Shown: in pieces, positions 28,170-37,823 of the stretch
Position numbering within the stretch: the stretch's first letter is position 1
Layout of the letters: every line of letters starts with the position of its first letter
Origin: Streptomyces cirratus
Lineage (GTDB): Bacteria > Actinomycetota > Actinomycetes > Streptomycetales > Streptomycetaceae
Direction: 5' to 3'
Assembly (NCBI RefSeq): GCF_014650775.1
Contig: NZ_BMVP01000001.1
Coordinates: forward strand, 310,001 to 374,000
Length of the DNA stretch: 64,000 nt
The notes under the pieces: model-generated
Told to the model about the DNA's origin: nothing
Database searches by the model: none
What the model saw: only the letters and a program-made list of their open reading frames with translations
Program-made: the position numbers and the translations under genes

Positions 28170-28701
28170 GCACGAGGAGTCGTCTGGGGGCGTGCCCCCG
28201 TTGGACGAGGAGGCGGCGTGGGCGGCGATCGTCGCCGGGTACGGGCAGGAACCGCCGGACCCGCCGGGATCCAGACCGTTCCGGCCCATCGAGAACCTGA
28301 TGCTGCCGGAGGAGGACGTCCAGCCGGAGCGGGAGCCCGAGCCGAAGCCGGACAAGCCCCTGGGCGGCTCGGTGGTCTTCGCCCCGGGCGTGACCCTGAG
28401 CCCGCCCCCGGGCCCCCGCGACCACACCCCGGCGGAGCCGGAGGACGGCGACGGCGAGGGCCACTTCGTCCCGCCGGAGCCGGAGCTCCCGCCGGCCGAC
28501 ACCACGGCGAAGTTCGCCTGGCTGGCGGTGGTGGGCGGCCCGGTCCTGCTGCTGCTGGCGGTGCTGCTGCAGTGGGAGATGACCTGGTGGCTGACCACCC
28601 TCGGCATCGGCGGTTTCCTGGGCGGCTTCGCCACCCTGGTGGCCCGCATGGCCCACGATGACGACGCCCCCGACGACCCCGGCCGCGGCGCCGTGGTGTG
28701 A
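28162..28701 (+). CDS. Conserved membrane protein with acidic/proline-rich N-terminus
   Basis: A 179-residue protein, GTG 28162 after GGGAGGGGG, overlapping the hydrolase gene. Residues 1-112 are Pro/Glu-rich and probably disordered and cytoplasmic, with an IENLMLPEEDVQPE patch. Two membrane segments follow (FAWLAVVGGPVLLLLAVLL and a second ending GGFATLVARMA), with a short acidic tail. I do not recognise a named family. Likely co-transcribed with the hydrolase. Confidence 0.7.
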   Translation: MAEHEESSGGVPPLDEEAAWAAIVAGYGQEPPDPPGSRPFRPIENLMLPEEDVQPEREPEPKPDKPLGGSVVFAPGVTLSPPPGPRDHTPAEPEDGDGEGHFVPPEPELPPADTTAKFAWLAVVGGPVLLLLAVLLQWEMTWWLTTLGIGGFLGGFATLVARMAHDDDAPDDPGRGAVV

Positions 28702-28766
28702 CCCCTTCTTCACGCGCCGCCCGCCCGTCTCGGTGCCGGTGCGCTTGCGCAGGCGGCCCGCACGAA

Positions 28767-28788
28767 CCAGCCCCGCCGGCGTTCGAGG
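28767..28788. repeat. Partial copy of the dispersed palindromic repeat
   Basis: Matches the right arm of the 14131-14179 element at 20 of 22 positions. It lies in the 189-bp gap between convergent genes. Confidence 0.6.
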
Positions 28789-28890
28789 TGCCGGCCCCGG
28801 GCGGAGCGCCACGCAGGGCGGCGGGCGGAGTTCGTCGTAGCGGTGCGGCGCCGGGGAGGCGCCCTGGCGCCGAGACGTGCGAGGGACCCG

Positions 28891-29658
28891 TCAGGAAGGA
28901 CGAAGGCGGAGGGCGGCCAGGACCGGGAGGTGGTCCGTGGCCGCCTCGAGGTCGGGCTGGGTGATGCCCGGAAGGTGGAGGGGGACGCCGCAGGCCAGGA
29001 CTTCCACGCCCGGCGACGCGAACACCGCGTCGATGCGGCGCGCCGCCCCGGAGCGGGAGAACGTGTGCTCCCCGCCCCACGGCGCCACCGCCCAGCCGTC
29101 CTGCATCGCCGACGCCAGCCGTCGGAACGCCGGCCCGTCCGGGGTCTCGTTCACGTCGCCCGCCGCGATCGCGTACGGGGTGTCCAGTGACCGCACCCGT
29201 TCCAGCAGCATCTCCGCCTGCGCCGCCCGCTCCCCCGCGTCCAGCGACAGGTGCGCGCTGACCACCCCCACCCGCACCGCCGTCCCGAACCGTACGACGG
29301 CCGTCGCGAAGCCCCGCCGGTGCAGCCCAGGCGTCAGCGGCAGGAGCACGTCCTCGGTGCGCTCCACGAAGGCCCGTAGCGAGCAGAGCAGGAGCGGGCC
29401 GGCTGCGCTCCCGCCCCCGCTCAGCACTACCAGATCGCACTTCGAGGCCAGTCGCGCCGCGTGCTTGCGCCACCGGAAGAACAGCGGCGCCTCCTGCACG
29501 AACACCAGGTCCGGCTCACACGCCCGGATCACCCGGACCAGCGCTTCCTCATCGTCGCGCAGCGAGCGCACGTTGTAGCTGAGCACCCGGATCACGGCGG
29601 AACCGTCGGGCTCCGTAAGGGACTTCGGCAGCGAGGCCGACAGCGAAGGCAGCTCCAT
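28891..29658 (-). CDS. Endonuclease/exonuclease/phosphatase (EEP) family hydrolase
   Basis: A 255-residue protein, ATG 29656-29658 after GGTGGGGAAG. EEP-fold motifs: VLSYNVRSLRDDEEAL, DLVFVQEAP (metal-binding Glu), GVVSAHLSLD, AIAAGDVNETPD and the terminal ATDHLPVLAALRL (His-Asp pair). Members hydrolyse phosphodiester or phosphomonoester bonds in nucleic acids, lipids or inositides; which applies is not visible. No signal peptide. Confidence 0.85.
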   Translation of the reverse strand: MELPSLSASLPKSLTEPDGSAVIRVLSYNVRSLRDDEEALVRVIRACEPDLVFVQEAPLFFRWRKHAARLASKCDLVVLSGGGSAAGPLLLCSLRAFVERTEDVLLPLTPGLHRRGFATAVVRFGTAVRVGVVSAHLSLDAGERAAQAEMLLERVRSLDTPYAIAAGDVNETPDGPAFRRLASAMQDGWAVAPWGGEHTFSRSGAARRIDAVFASPGVEVLACGVPLHLPGITQPDLEAATDHLPVLAALRLRPS

Positions 29659-29673
29659 GCTTCCCCACCCTAC

Positions 29674-29716
29674 GCAGCTGCCCGCCGCTCCCCCAGGGGG
29701 CGCGGCGGGCAGCTGC
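29674..29716 (-). terminator. Strong terminator after glkA
   Basis: Perfect 15-bp stem GCAGCTGCCCGCCGC / GCGGCGGGCAGCTGC around a C5-A-G5 centre, 16 nt past the glkA stop codon. Confidence 0.8.
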
Positions 29717-29731
29717 ACATGCCGGTCGCGG

Positions 29732-30673
29732 TCAGCCCTGGCGGGCCAGGTCCGCCGCGCCGACCAGTCCGGCCTTGCCGCCGAGCTGCGCGGCCAGCAC
29801 CTGCGCGTGCGGACGCCAGGCGCCGCCGATCAGCCAGCGCTTGAAGGACTTGCGGATCGGGTCGAGCACGAGGTCCCCCTCGTCGGAGACGCCGCCGCCG
29901 ACGATGAACGCCGACGGGTCGAACAGCGACGCCAGGTCGGCGAGCCCCGCCCCGGCCCAGCGGGCCAGCTCGCGGAAGGAGTCGACGGCCACCGGGCAGC
30001 CCTGCCGGGCCGCCTGGCTGATGTGCTTGCCCTCGATGCCGTCGGGGGTGCCGTCGCCGAGCCCGAGCAGGATCGTCGCGTTCTCGGGCGTCGCCTTGGC
30101 CCGCTGCTTCGCGTACCGGACCAGCGCGCGCCCGGAGGCATACTGCTCCCAGCAGCCCTGGCTCCCGCACCCGCACAGCAGGCCGTCCGGGACGACCCGG
30201 ATGTGCCCGAATTCGGCGGCGACGCCGAAGCGCCCGCGCCGCAGCTTGTTCCCGATGATGATGCCGCCGCCGAGGCCCGTGCCGAGGGTGATGCAGATGA
30301 CGTCGTCGTGGCCCTGGCCAGCACCGAAGCGGTACTCGCCCCAGGCCGCGCAGTTCGCGTCGTTCTCGACGACGACGGGGAGGCCGATGCGCTGCTCGAC
30401 CTTGTCCTTGAGCGGCTCGTGCCGCCAGTTGATGTTGGGGGCGAAGAGTACGGTGGCGCGCTTGTCGTCCACGTACCCGGCGGCGCCGATGCCCACCGCG
30501 TCGATGCTGTGGTTGCTGCTGACTTCGGACACTGCGGTGCAGATCGCGTCGGTCACGCCGTCCGGGGTCGGCGGGGTGGGCACCTTGTACGTCTCAAGGA
30601 TGGTGCCCTCTTCGTCGACCACGCCGGCCGCGATCTTCGTGCCGCCGATGTCGACGCCGATGGTGAGTCCCAT
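29732..30673 (-). CDS. glkA: ROK-family glucokinase
   Basis: A 313-residue sugar kinase. Phosphate motif DIGGTKIAAGVVD (residues 8-20), catalytic ENDANCAA (Asp105), and the ROK zinc motif His157 with CGCGSQGC (Cys167, Cys169, Cys174). It matches Streptomyces GlkA, which phosphorylates glucose with ATP and, from established work, also mediates carbon catabolite repression. ATG at 30671-30673 follows a weak GAGGGACTA site. Confidence 0.95.
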   Translation of the reverse strand: MGLTIGVDIGGTKIAAGVVDEEGTILETYKVPTPPTPDGVTDAICTAVSEVSSNHSIDAVGIGAAGYVDDKRATVLFAPNINWRHEPLKDKVEQRIGLPVVVENDANCAAWGEYRFGAGQGHDDVICITLGTGLGGGIIIGNKLRRGRFGVAAEFGHIRVVPDGLLCGCGSQGCWEQYASGRALVRYAKQRAKATPENATILLGLGDGTPDGIEGKHISQAARQGCPVAVDSFRELARWAGAGLADLASLFDPSAFIVGGGVSDEGDLVLDPIRKSFKRWLIGGAWRPHAQVLAAQLGGKAGLVGAADLARQG

Positions 30674-30734
30674 TAGTCCCTCGGTTTCCGGTCAAACCCC
30701 GCCACGGCCAACCGTACCCGAGCGCGGCGGAGGT

Positions 30735-31235
30735 TCAGTCGAGATCGATGCGCTCGCCCGGCCCGGGGCCGGTGTCCCCGTCGTCGTCGTGCCTCGGGTC
30801 GTCGCCGTCGCGGCGAGGGTCGCGCTCGGCGCGCGGCGGCGTCGGCCGCTGCTGCGTCCAGCGGCGCTCGTGGCCCTCGACGGCGGAGCGGTAGGCGGCG
30901 AGCAGCTCGGAACCCGCGGCGGCGAGGTGGTCGAAGACCTCCGGGTTGCGTTCGACCACGGGCTTGACGGCGGTCCTGGCCTGGTCGACGAACTGGCGTA
31001 CGGCGCCCTGGGCGGCGGCGCCCAGCAGCGGGTTGTTCAGGGAGGAGACCTTGTCGGCGACGGCTTCGAAGAGCTTGAACAGCTCCTCGGCGGCGGTACC
31101 GGTCCCGCCGCGGGACCCGTCGTCCCCGGCGGCGCCCCGCTCGGCGCGGAGGCGCTCCTTCTCGGCGGCGAGGTCCTCGGCGCAGGCCTTGGCCCAGGCG
31201 TCGTCGTCGGTGGTGCGGTCGGTGGCCTCGCTCAT
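30735..31235 (-). CDS. DUF5304 family protein
   Basis: A 166-residue acidic, soluble protein; ATG 31233-31235 has GCAGGAG 8 nt upstream. The central helical block (AAEELFKLFEAVADKVSSLNNP, then VRQFVDQARTAVKPVVERNPEVFDHLAAAGSELLAAYRSAVEGHERRW region) fits the actinobacterial DUF5304 family next to ArsA-like genes. The C-terminal 40 residues are Asp/Arg/Pro-rich and disordered. The gene lies just downstream of, and co-directional with, the ArsA-like gene; from memory, M. tuberculosis Rv2183c is the positional equivalent. Confidence 0.75.
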   Translation of the reverse strand: MSEATDRTTDDDAWAKACAEDLAAEKERLRAERGAAGDDGSRGGTGTAAEELFKLFEAVADKVSSLNNPLLGAAAQGAVRQFVDQARTAVKPVVERNPEVFDHLAAAGSELLAAYRSAVEGHERRWTQQRPTPPRAERDPRRDGDDPRHDDDGDTGPGPGERIDLD

Positions 31236-31311
31236 GGCGGACACTCCTGCGGCGGCTGCGTTATGTGCGGTACGGGCTACCTTCGACGGTACCCGAACGG
31301 CGGTACGGGAA

Positions 31312-32469
31312 TCAGCGCGCGCGGGGCCACAGCTGCGGGTCCGGGGTGAACCGGACGCGGAGCACGCCGTCGGCGAGGGCGGCTCCGGACACCGTGCAGC
31401 GGCGCAGCGCGGAGGGCAGCGGAACGATCCTGCGGTAGGGCCCGGCCGCCAGGAGCAGCTCGTCCCCGCGCCGGACCAGGTCGAGGTCGGCCTTGCGGGC
31501 GCCGGGCAGCGGGATCGCCCAGACGAGCACGCCGTCCCCGGCGCGCCGGTCCTCGACGTCCCAGGCCGGGCGGGGCGCGGCGGCGGCCGGAGCGAGGCCG
31601 GGGGCGGAGGCCGCGAGCAGGGCCGTGTCCTCGGGGCCCTCGGGGTCGCGTCCGAGGTGCGGGAGCGGGACCACGGGCAGCTCGTCGGCCCACTGGGCGG
31701 CGTACTTCTCCTGCTGGGCGGCGAGTCCGGCCAGCCAGGGGTCGGCGCAGTCCTGCGGCAGGGTCCGGTTCGCGACGAGGGACCCGGCCGGCAGCTGGTG
31801 CAGGGCCAGCCCGAGCCGTCCGGTGCGCAGCGCCAAGTGGGCTCCGGGACCGGGTTCGGCGACGAGCCGCACCTCGGTCGTGGGGGCCTCGACGACGGCT
31901 TGCACGGCGGCCAGCTCCTCGTCCCAGCGGGCGGCGGCCTCGTAGAGCCACCGGGCCGGCATGGGCACCCCGGCCAGCTGGGCCAGTACGGGGCGCAGGG
32001 CGCGGGCGGCCTGCCGTTCGGCGGGGAGCAGCCGGGCCAGGTAGCGGCGCAGCTGGGCGGGGAGGGCGAGGGTGGTCACCGTCTGGTGCAGCGGGGGCAT
32101 GTCCACGACGACGAGGTCGGTGTCGGGGGCGACGGCGGCCCGCCGCAGGGCGCGGAGCAGCGCGAACTGCTCGGCGCCCGGCAGCTCGGTGAGTTCCTCG
32201 GCGGCCAGGGGCCGGCTGCCGAGCATGCCGAGGAGGGTGGCGCCGCGTTCCTGGAGGGCGACGAGTTCGGCCCGGAACTCCTCACCGGAGTCGATCCGTG
32301 CGACCCGCAGCCCGCGCACGTCCGGGCCGACCAGCGCGGCGAGCGGATCGCCGGGGTCGCCGGAGAGCAGCAGCACGCGCCGTCCGGCCCGCGCGGCGGC
32401 GACCGAGGTGACGGCGGCCACGGTGGTCCGCCCGGCCCCGCCGGGTCCGGTGATCAGCAGTGTGCGCAT
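31312..32469 (-). CDS. ArsA-like ATPase-fold protein with HSP20-like C-terminus
   Basis: A 385-residue protein, ATG 32467-32469. The N-terminus MRTLLITGPGGAGRTTVAAV (residues 1-20) aligns with the deviant Walker A of ArsA/MinD proteins (GKGGVGKTT), but both lysines are replaced (Pro and Arg14). VVVDMPPLHQTVTTLALP supplies a Walker-B-like Asp. Residues about 305-385 look like the ArsA HSP20 domain (VWAIPLPGARKADLDLVRRG and the following strands). Positional equivalent of M. tuberculosis Rv2184c. ATP turnover is questionable; a client-binding or scaffold role is possible. Confidence 0.8.
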   Translation of the reverse strand: MRTLLITGPGGAGRTTVAAVTSVAAARAGRRVLLLSGDPGDPLAALVGPDVRGLRVARIDSGEEFRAELVALQERGATLLGMLGSRPLAAEELTELPGAEQFALLRALRRAAVAPDTDLVVVDMPPLHQTVTTLALPAQLRRYLARLLPAERQAARALRPVLAQLAGVPMPARWLYEAAARWDEELAAVQAVVEAPTTEVRLVAEPGPGAHLALRTGRLGLALHQLPAGSLVANRTLPQDCADPWLAGLAAQQEKYAAQWADELPVVPLPHLGRDPEGPEDTALLAASAPGLAPAAAAPRPAWDVEDRRAGDGVLVWAIPLPGARKADLDLVRRGDELLLAAGPYRRIVPLPSALRRCTVSGAALADGVLRVRFTPDPQLWPRAR

Positions 32470-32512
32470 GGTGCGGGTACTCCGGGTCGTGTGCCTGTGG
32501 CCGCGCGGAGCC

Positions 32513-32545
32513 GGGCTCCGCCCCACACCCCGGGCTTCGAACGAG
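32513..32545. repeat. Partial copy of the dispersed palindromic repeat
   Basis: GGGCTCCGCCCC followed by CACCCCG...TTCGAACG resembles the left half of the 14106 copy at about 28 of 33 positions. Located upstream of the ArsA-like start, in the 97-bp gap before the SRPBCC gene. Confidence 0.55.
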
Positions 32546-32566
32546 TGGTCGTGCCGGAACGGGTGG

Positions 32567-33007
32567 TCAGGCCGATTCGACGCGCTTCTTGAGGCCCGCC
32601 AGGGCGCGGTCGATGATGACCTTCTCGGCCTTGCGCTTGATCATGCCCAGCATCGGGATCTTGACGTCCACCGTCAGCTGGTACGTCACCTCGGTGCGGG
32701 TGCCGCCGGCGACCGGGGTCAGCTTGTACGAGCCGTCGAGCTGGCGCAGCATCTGCGACTTGTCCAGGGTCCAGCTGACCTCGTCCGGGCCCTTCCAGGT
32801 GTACGCGAGCGTGTGGTCGTCCTTGATCGCTCCGGCGTCGAGCAGCAGCCGGACCTTTTCCGCGCGGCCCTGGGCGTCGGTGGCCAGCACCTCCGCCTCC
32901 TTCACCTCACCGGTCCACTCCGGGTAGCGGGCGAAGTCGGCGATCACGGCCATGACGTCGGCCGGGGCCGCATCGATCGTGATACTCGAACTGGTGTGTT
33001 CCGCCAT
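32567..33007 (-). CDS. SRPBCC family (polyketide cyclase/START-like) protein
   Basis: A 146-residue protein, ATG 33005-33007 after GGAGGAG. The pattern SSSITIDAAPADVMAVIADFARYPEWTGEV at the start, KVRLLLDAGAIKDDHTLAYTW in the middle and a C-terminal amphipathic helix (EKVIIDRALAGLKKRVE) is typical of the SRPBCC fold, with a hydrophobic ligand pocket. Equivalent to M. tuberculosis Rv2185c (TB16.3) in position. Lipid or aromatic ligand binding is likely but unidentified. Confidence 0.88.
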   Translation of the reverse strand: MAEHTSSSITIDAAPADVMAVIADFARYPEWTGEVKEAEVLATDAQGRAEKVRLLLDAGAIKDDHTLAYTWKGPDEVSWTLDKSQMLRQLDGSYKLTPVAGGTRTEVTYQLTVDVKIPMLGMIKRKAEKVIIDRALAGLKKRVESA

Positions 33008-33079
33008 CGCGGTCGCTCCTCCGGGGAGTTCGACAAGTGTGTGGGGGCCTCCGGCCGCCGGGTGAAGGCTACCGCGCGT

Positions 33080-33164
33080 GCGGACCCCGCCACTCCGCGG
33101 ACCCCGGTACTTCACGGACCCCGGCACCTCGCGGACCCCGGCACCTCGCGGACCCCGGCACCCC
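33080..33164. repeat. Five tandem copies of a 17-bp minisatellite
   Basis: Units at 33080, 33097, 33114, 33131 and 33148 follow the consensus GCGGACCCCGGCACCTC; the third to fifth copies are nearly identical and the first two more diverged. The period is not a multiple of three and it lies in the 188-bp gap upstream of the SRPBCC gene and downstream of the phosphoesterase gene. Confidence 0.9.
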
Positions 33165-33195
33165 GCGGCGCGTGCGCCGCCCCCAGGGGTGCCGT

Positions 33196-33978
33196 TCACC
33201 ACTCCAGTGCCCACGGCCGCCCCGTCGCCGCGAAGTGACCGACGTTCACGCACTCCGTGCCGCCGATCCGCATCCGCCGCGCCAGCGGCTGGTGGACGTG
33301 TCCGAAGAGCGCGTACTTGGGCCGCATCCGCCGGATCGCCGCCAGCAGCGCCTCGCTGCCCCGCTCGAAGCGCCGGGCCACCGTGTCGTAGCAGAGCTCG
33401 GGCACCTCCGGCGGGATGTGCGAGCACAGCACGTCCACCTCGCCCAGCGCCTCGACCTTGACCGCGTACTCCTCGACGTCCACCTCGTACGGCGTCCGCA
33501 TCGGCGTCGGCAGCCCGCCGCCCACGAAGCCGAAGACCCGGCCGCCGATCTCCACCCGCTGGCCGTCGAGCACGGTCGTACCGGGGCCGGCGTACTCCTT
33601 CCACAGTCCCGGGACGTCGACGTTGCCGTACGTGGCGTACGTCGGGCTCGGGAACGCGGCGAACATGTCCGCGTACTGGCGCCGGACCGCGCCCTCGATC
33701 AGCCGCTCCCGGTCCAGCCCGGCCCACAGCGTGCGCCCGAAATCGCGGGCCTCCGCGAAGCGCCGCTGCGTGCGCAGCTCCACGATCCGGTGGGCGTTCT
33801 CGACGCCGAACAGGTCGGGGAAGATCCCGCGCGAGTGGTCCGCGTAGTCGAGGAAAAGGACGAGGTCACCGAGGCAGATCAGCGCGTCGGCGCCGTCCCC
33901 GGCCCGCGCGAGCGCCTCGGTGTTGCCGTGGACGTCGCTGACGACGTGGACCCGCGTACGACTCTTCCCGCCACTCAT
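33196..33978 (-). CDS. Calcineurin-type metallophosphoesterase
   Basis: A 260-residue phosphoesterase: VHVVSDVHGNTEAL (D-x-H), LICLGDLVLFLDY (G-D), YGNVDVPGL (G-N-x-D), VLCSHIPPEV and YALFGHVHQPLA (G-H-x-H) supply the dinuclear metal site. TAGGGT (complement of 33985-33990) is 6 nt upstream of the ATG, so the mRNA is leaderless. Substrate unknown; no signal peptide. Confidence 0.88.
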   Translation of the reverse strand: MSGGKSRTRVHVVSDVHGNTEALARAGDGADALICLGDLVLFLDYADHSRGIFPDLFGVENAHRIVELRTQRRFAEARDFGRTLWAGLDRERLIEGAVRRQYADMFAAFPSPTYATYGNVDVPGLWKEYAGPGTTVLDGQRVEIGGRVFGFVGGGLPTPMRTPYEVDVEEYAVKVEALGEVDVLCSHIPPEVPELCYDTVARRFERGSEALLAAIRRMRPKYALFGHVHQPLARRMRIGGTECVNVGHFAATGRPWALEW

Positions 33979-34139
33979 GCCGCCACCCTAGGGGCGCCCG
34001 GGCTCCTCGGGTAGGGGCACCCCCGCAGGCGGCCGGACCTGCGGTTACTTCCGGGTCGTCGGCAGGGTCGACTACTGTCGGCAGGGGACCGCCGCGCCAT
34101 GTGACGCACGGAACATCTGGCCGGTTCCCCCTATCGTGA

Positions 34140-34156
34140 ACCCACTACCGGTGGGT
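34140..34156. promoter_or_regulatory. Palindromic operator candidate upstream of the acyl-CoA synthetase
   Basis: ACCCAC-TACCG-GTGGGT inverted repeat, 52 bp upstream of the TTG start, within the likely promoter or 5' leader. The TACCGGT core resembles palindromes of fatty-acid regulators of the TetR/GntR type; the cognate factor is unidentified. Confidence 0.4.
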
Positions 34157-34207
34157 AACGTCCGGTCGGTCCACACGGTGGCGATGGCGCCCAGAGGAGC
34201 AGCAGTC

Positions 34208-36004
34208 TTGCGCGAGTTCAGCCTTCCGGCCCTGTACGAGGTCCCGTCGGACGGGAACCTGACGGATCTCATCCGCCGCAACGCCGCCCAGCATCCCGAT
34301 ACCGCCGTCATGAGCCGCAAGGTCGACGGCCGGTGGCAGGACGTCACGGCGACCGAGTTCCTGGCCGAGGTCCGCACCGCGGCCAAGGGCCTGATCGCGG
34401 CGGGCGTCCAGCCCGGCGAGCGCGTCGCCCTGATCTCCCGCACCCGCTACGAGTGGGTGCTGTTCGACTTCGCGATCTGGAGCGCGGGCGCCATCACCGT
34501 GCCCGTCTACGAGACCAGCTCGGCCGAGCAGATCCAGTGGATCCTCGGGGACTCCGGCGCCGCCGCGGTGATCGCCGAGAGCCCGGGGCACAGCGCGACC
34601 GTGGCCGCCCTGCGCGACCGGCTGCCGGAGCTGCGCGAGGTCTGGGAGATCGAGCAGGGCGCCTTCGAGGCGCTCAAGGCGGCGGGCGCGGATGTTTCCG
34701 ACGACGAGGTCGACCGCCGCAGCTCGCTCGCCAACGCCGACGACACGGCCACCATCGTCTACACCTCGGGCACCACCGGCCGCCCCAAGGGCTGCGTGCT
34801 GACCCACCGCAACTTCTTCGCGGAGTGCGGCAACGTCGTGGAGCGCCTCAGCCCGCTGTTCCGTACCGGTGAGTGTTCCGTGCTGCTCTTCCTGCCGGCC
34901 GCGCACGTCTTCGGGCGCCTGGTGGAGGTGGCGTCCGTGCTGGCGCCGATCCGCCTGGGCTGCGTACCGGACATCAAGAACCTCACCGACGAGCTCGCGT
35001 CCTTCAAGCCGACGCTGATCCTCGGGGTGCCGCGCGTCTTCGAGAAGGTCTACAACTCGGCGCGCGCCAAGGCCCAGGCCGACGGCAAGGGCAAGATCTT
35101 CGACGCGGCGGCCGAGACGGCCATCGCCTACAGCCGCGCCCTGGACACCCCGGGCGGCCCGTCCCTCGGACTGCGGCTCAAGCACAAGCTCTTCACCAAG
35201 CTGGTCTACAGCAAGCTGCACACGGTCCTCGGCGGGCGCGGCGAGTACGCGATCTCCGGTGGCGCCCCGCTGGGCGAGCGGCTCGGCCACTTCTTCCGCG
35301 GCATCGGCTTCACGGTCCTGGAGGGCTACGGCCTGACCGAGTCCTGCGCGGCCACCGCCTTCAACCCGTGGGACCGTACGAAGATCGGTACGGTCGGGCA
35401 GCCGCTGCCGGGCTCGGTGGTGCGCATCGCCGACGACGGCGAGGTGCTGGTGCACGGCGAGCACGTCTTCACGGGCTACTGGAACAACGAGGCGGCGACC
35501 GCCGAGGCGCTGTCCGACGGCTGGTTCCACACCGGCGACGTCGGCACCCTCGACGAGGACGGCTACCTCTCGATCACCGGGCGCAAGAAGGAACTCATCG
35601 TCACCGCCGGCGGCAAGAACGTGGCGCCCGCGGTGATCGAGGACCGCATCCGCGCCCACGCGCTCGTCGCGGAGTGCATGGTGGTCGGCGACGCGAGGCC
35701 GTTCGTGGCCGCGCTGGTCACCATCGACGAGGAGTTCCTCGGCCGGTGGGCCGCGGAGCACGGCAAGCCGGCCGGGGTGACCGCGGCGGAGCTGCGCGAG
35801 GACGCCGACCTCGTCGCCGCCGTCCAGCAGGCCGTGGACGACGGCAACGCGGCGGTCTCCAAGGCGGAATCGGTGCGGAAGTTCCGCATCCTCGCCTCCC
35901 AGTTCACGGAGGAGTCGGGCCACATCACGCCGTCGCTCAAGCTCAAGCGCAACGTGGTGGCGAAGGACTTCGCGCACGAGATCGACGCCCTGTACCGGGG
36001 CTAG
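34208..36004 (+). CDS. Long-chain fatty-acid-CoA ligase (FadD15 type)
   Basis: A 598-residue AMP-forming ligase. TTG 34208 is chosen because AGAGGAG lies 8 nt upstream and the homology begins there (REFSLPALYEV). Motifs: TIVYTSGTTGRPKGCVLTHRN (AMP-binding P-loop), EGYGLTESCAA, GWFHTGDVGTLDEDGYLSI and GRKKELIVTAGGKNVAP. It activates long-chain fatty acids to acyl-CoA. The M. tuberculosis gene in the same position is fadD15 (Rv2187), next to pimB'. Confidence 0.92.
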   Translation: MREFSLPALYEVPSDGNLTDLIRRNAAQHPDTAVMSRKVDGRWQDVTATEFLAEVRTAAKGLIAAGVQPGERVALISRTRYEWVLFDFAIWSAGAITVPVYETSSAEQIQWILGDSGAAAVIAESPGHSATVAALRDRLPELREVWEIEQGAFEALKAAGADVSDDEVDRRSSLANADDTATIVYTSGTTGRPKGCVLTHRNFFAECGNVVERLSPLFRTGECSVLLFLPAAHVFGRLVEVASVLAPIRLGCVPDIKNLTDELASFKPTLILGVPRVFEKVYNSARAKAQADGKGKIFDAAAETAIAYSRALDTPGGPSLGLRLKHKLFTKLVYSKLHTVLGGRGEYAISGGAPLGERLGHFFRGIGFTVLEGYGLTESCAATAFNPWDRTKIGTVGQPLPGSVVRIADDGEVLVHGEHVFTGYWNNEAATAEALSDGWFHTGDVGTLDEDGYLSITGRKKELIVTAGGKNVAPAVIEDRIRAHALVAECMVVGDARPFVAALVTIDEEFLGRWAAEHGKPAGVTAAELREDADLVAAVQQAVDDGNAAVSKAESVRKFRILASQFTEESGHITPSLKLKRNVVAKDFAHEIDALYRG

Positions 36005-36029
36005 GGCGCAGGGGGCCCGCGCCCGGTGC

Positions 36030-37712
<1,683 letters not shown>

Positions 37713-37752
37713 TCAGACATGTCGCGACCGTATCCGCGGCGCGCCGTCGCCC

Positions 37753-37768
37753 GTCCGGTTCGCCGGAC
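37753..37768 (-). terminator. UUCG-loop hairpin after pimB'
   Basis: GTCCGG-TTCG-CCGGAC: a 6-bp GC stem closed by a very stable TTCG tetraloop, 56 nt past the pimB' stop and upstream of choA. Confidence 0.6.
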
Positions 37769-37823
37769 CGCCCCCGTGATCGGCCGCGAGGTGCGATACT
37801 CCCCCTCCCGCACGGCCGGGCGG

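Noticed and set aside
33080..33164. CRISPR array
   Set aside because: Units are contiguous 17-bp repeats without spacers, and no cas genes occur.
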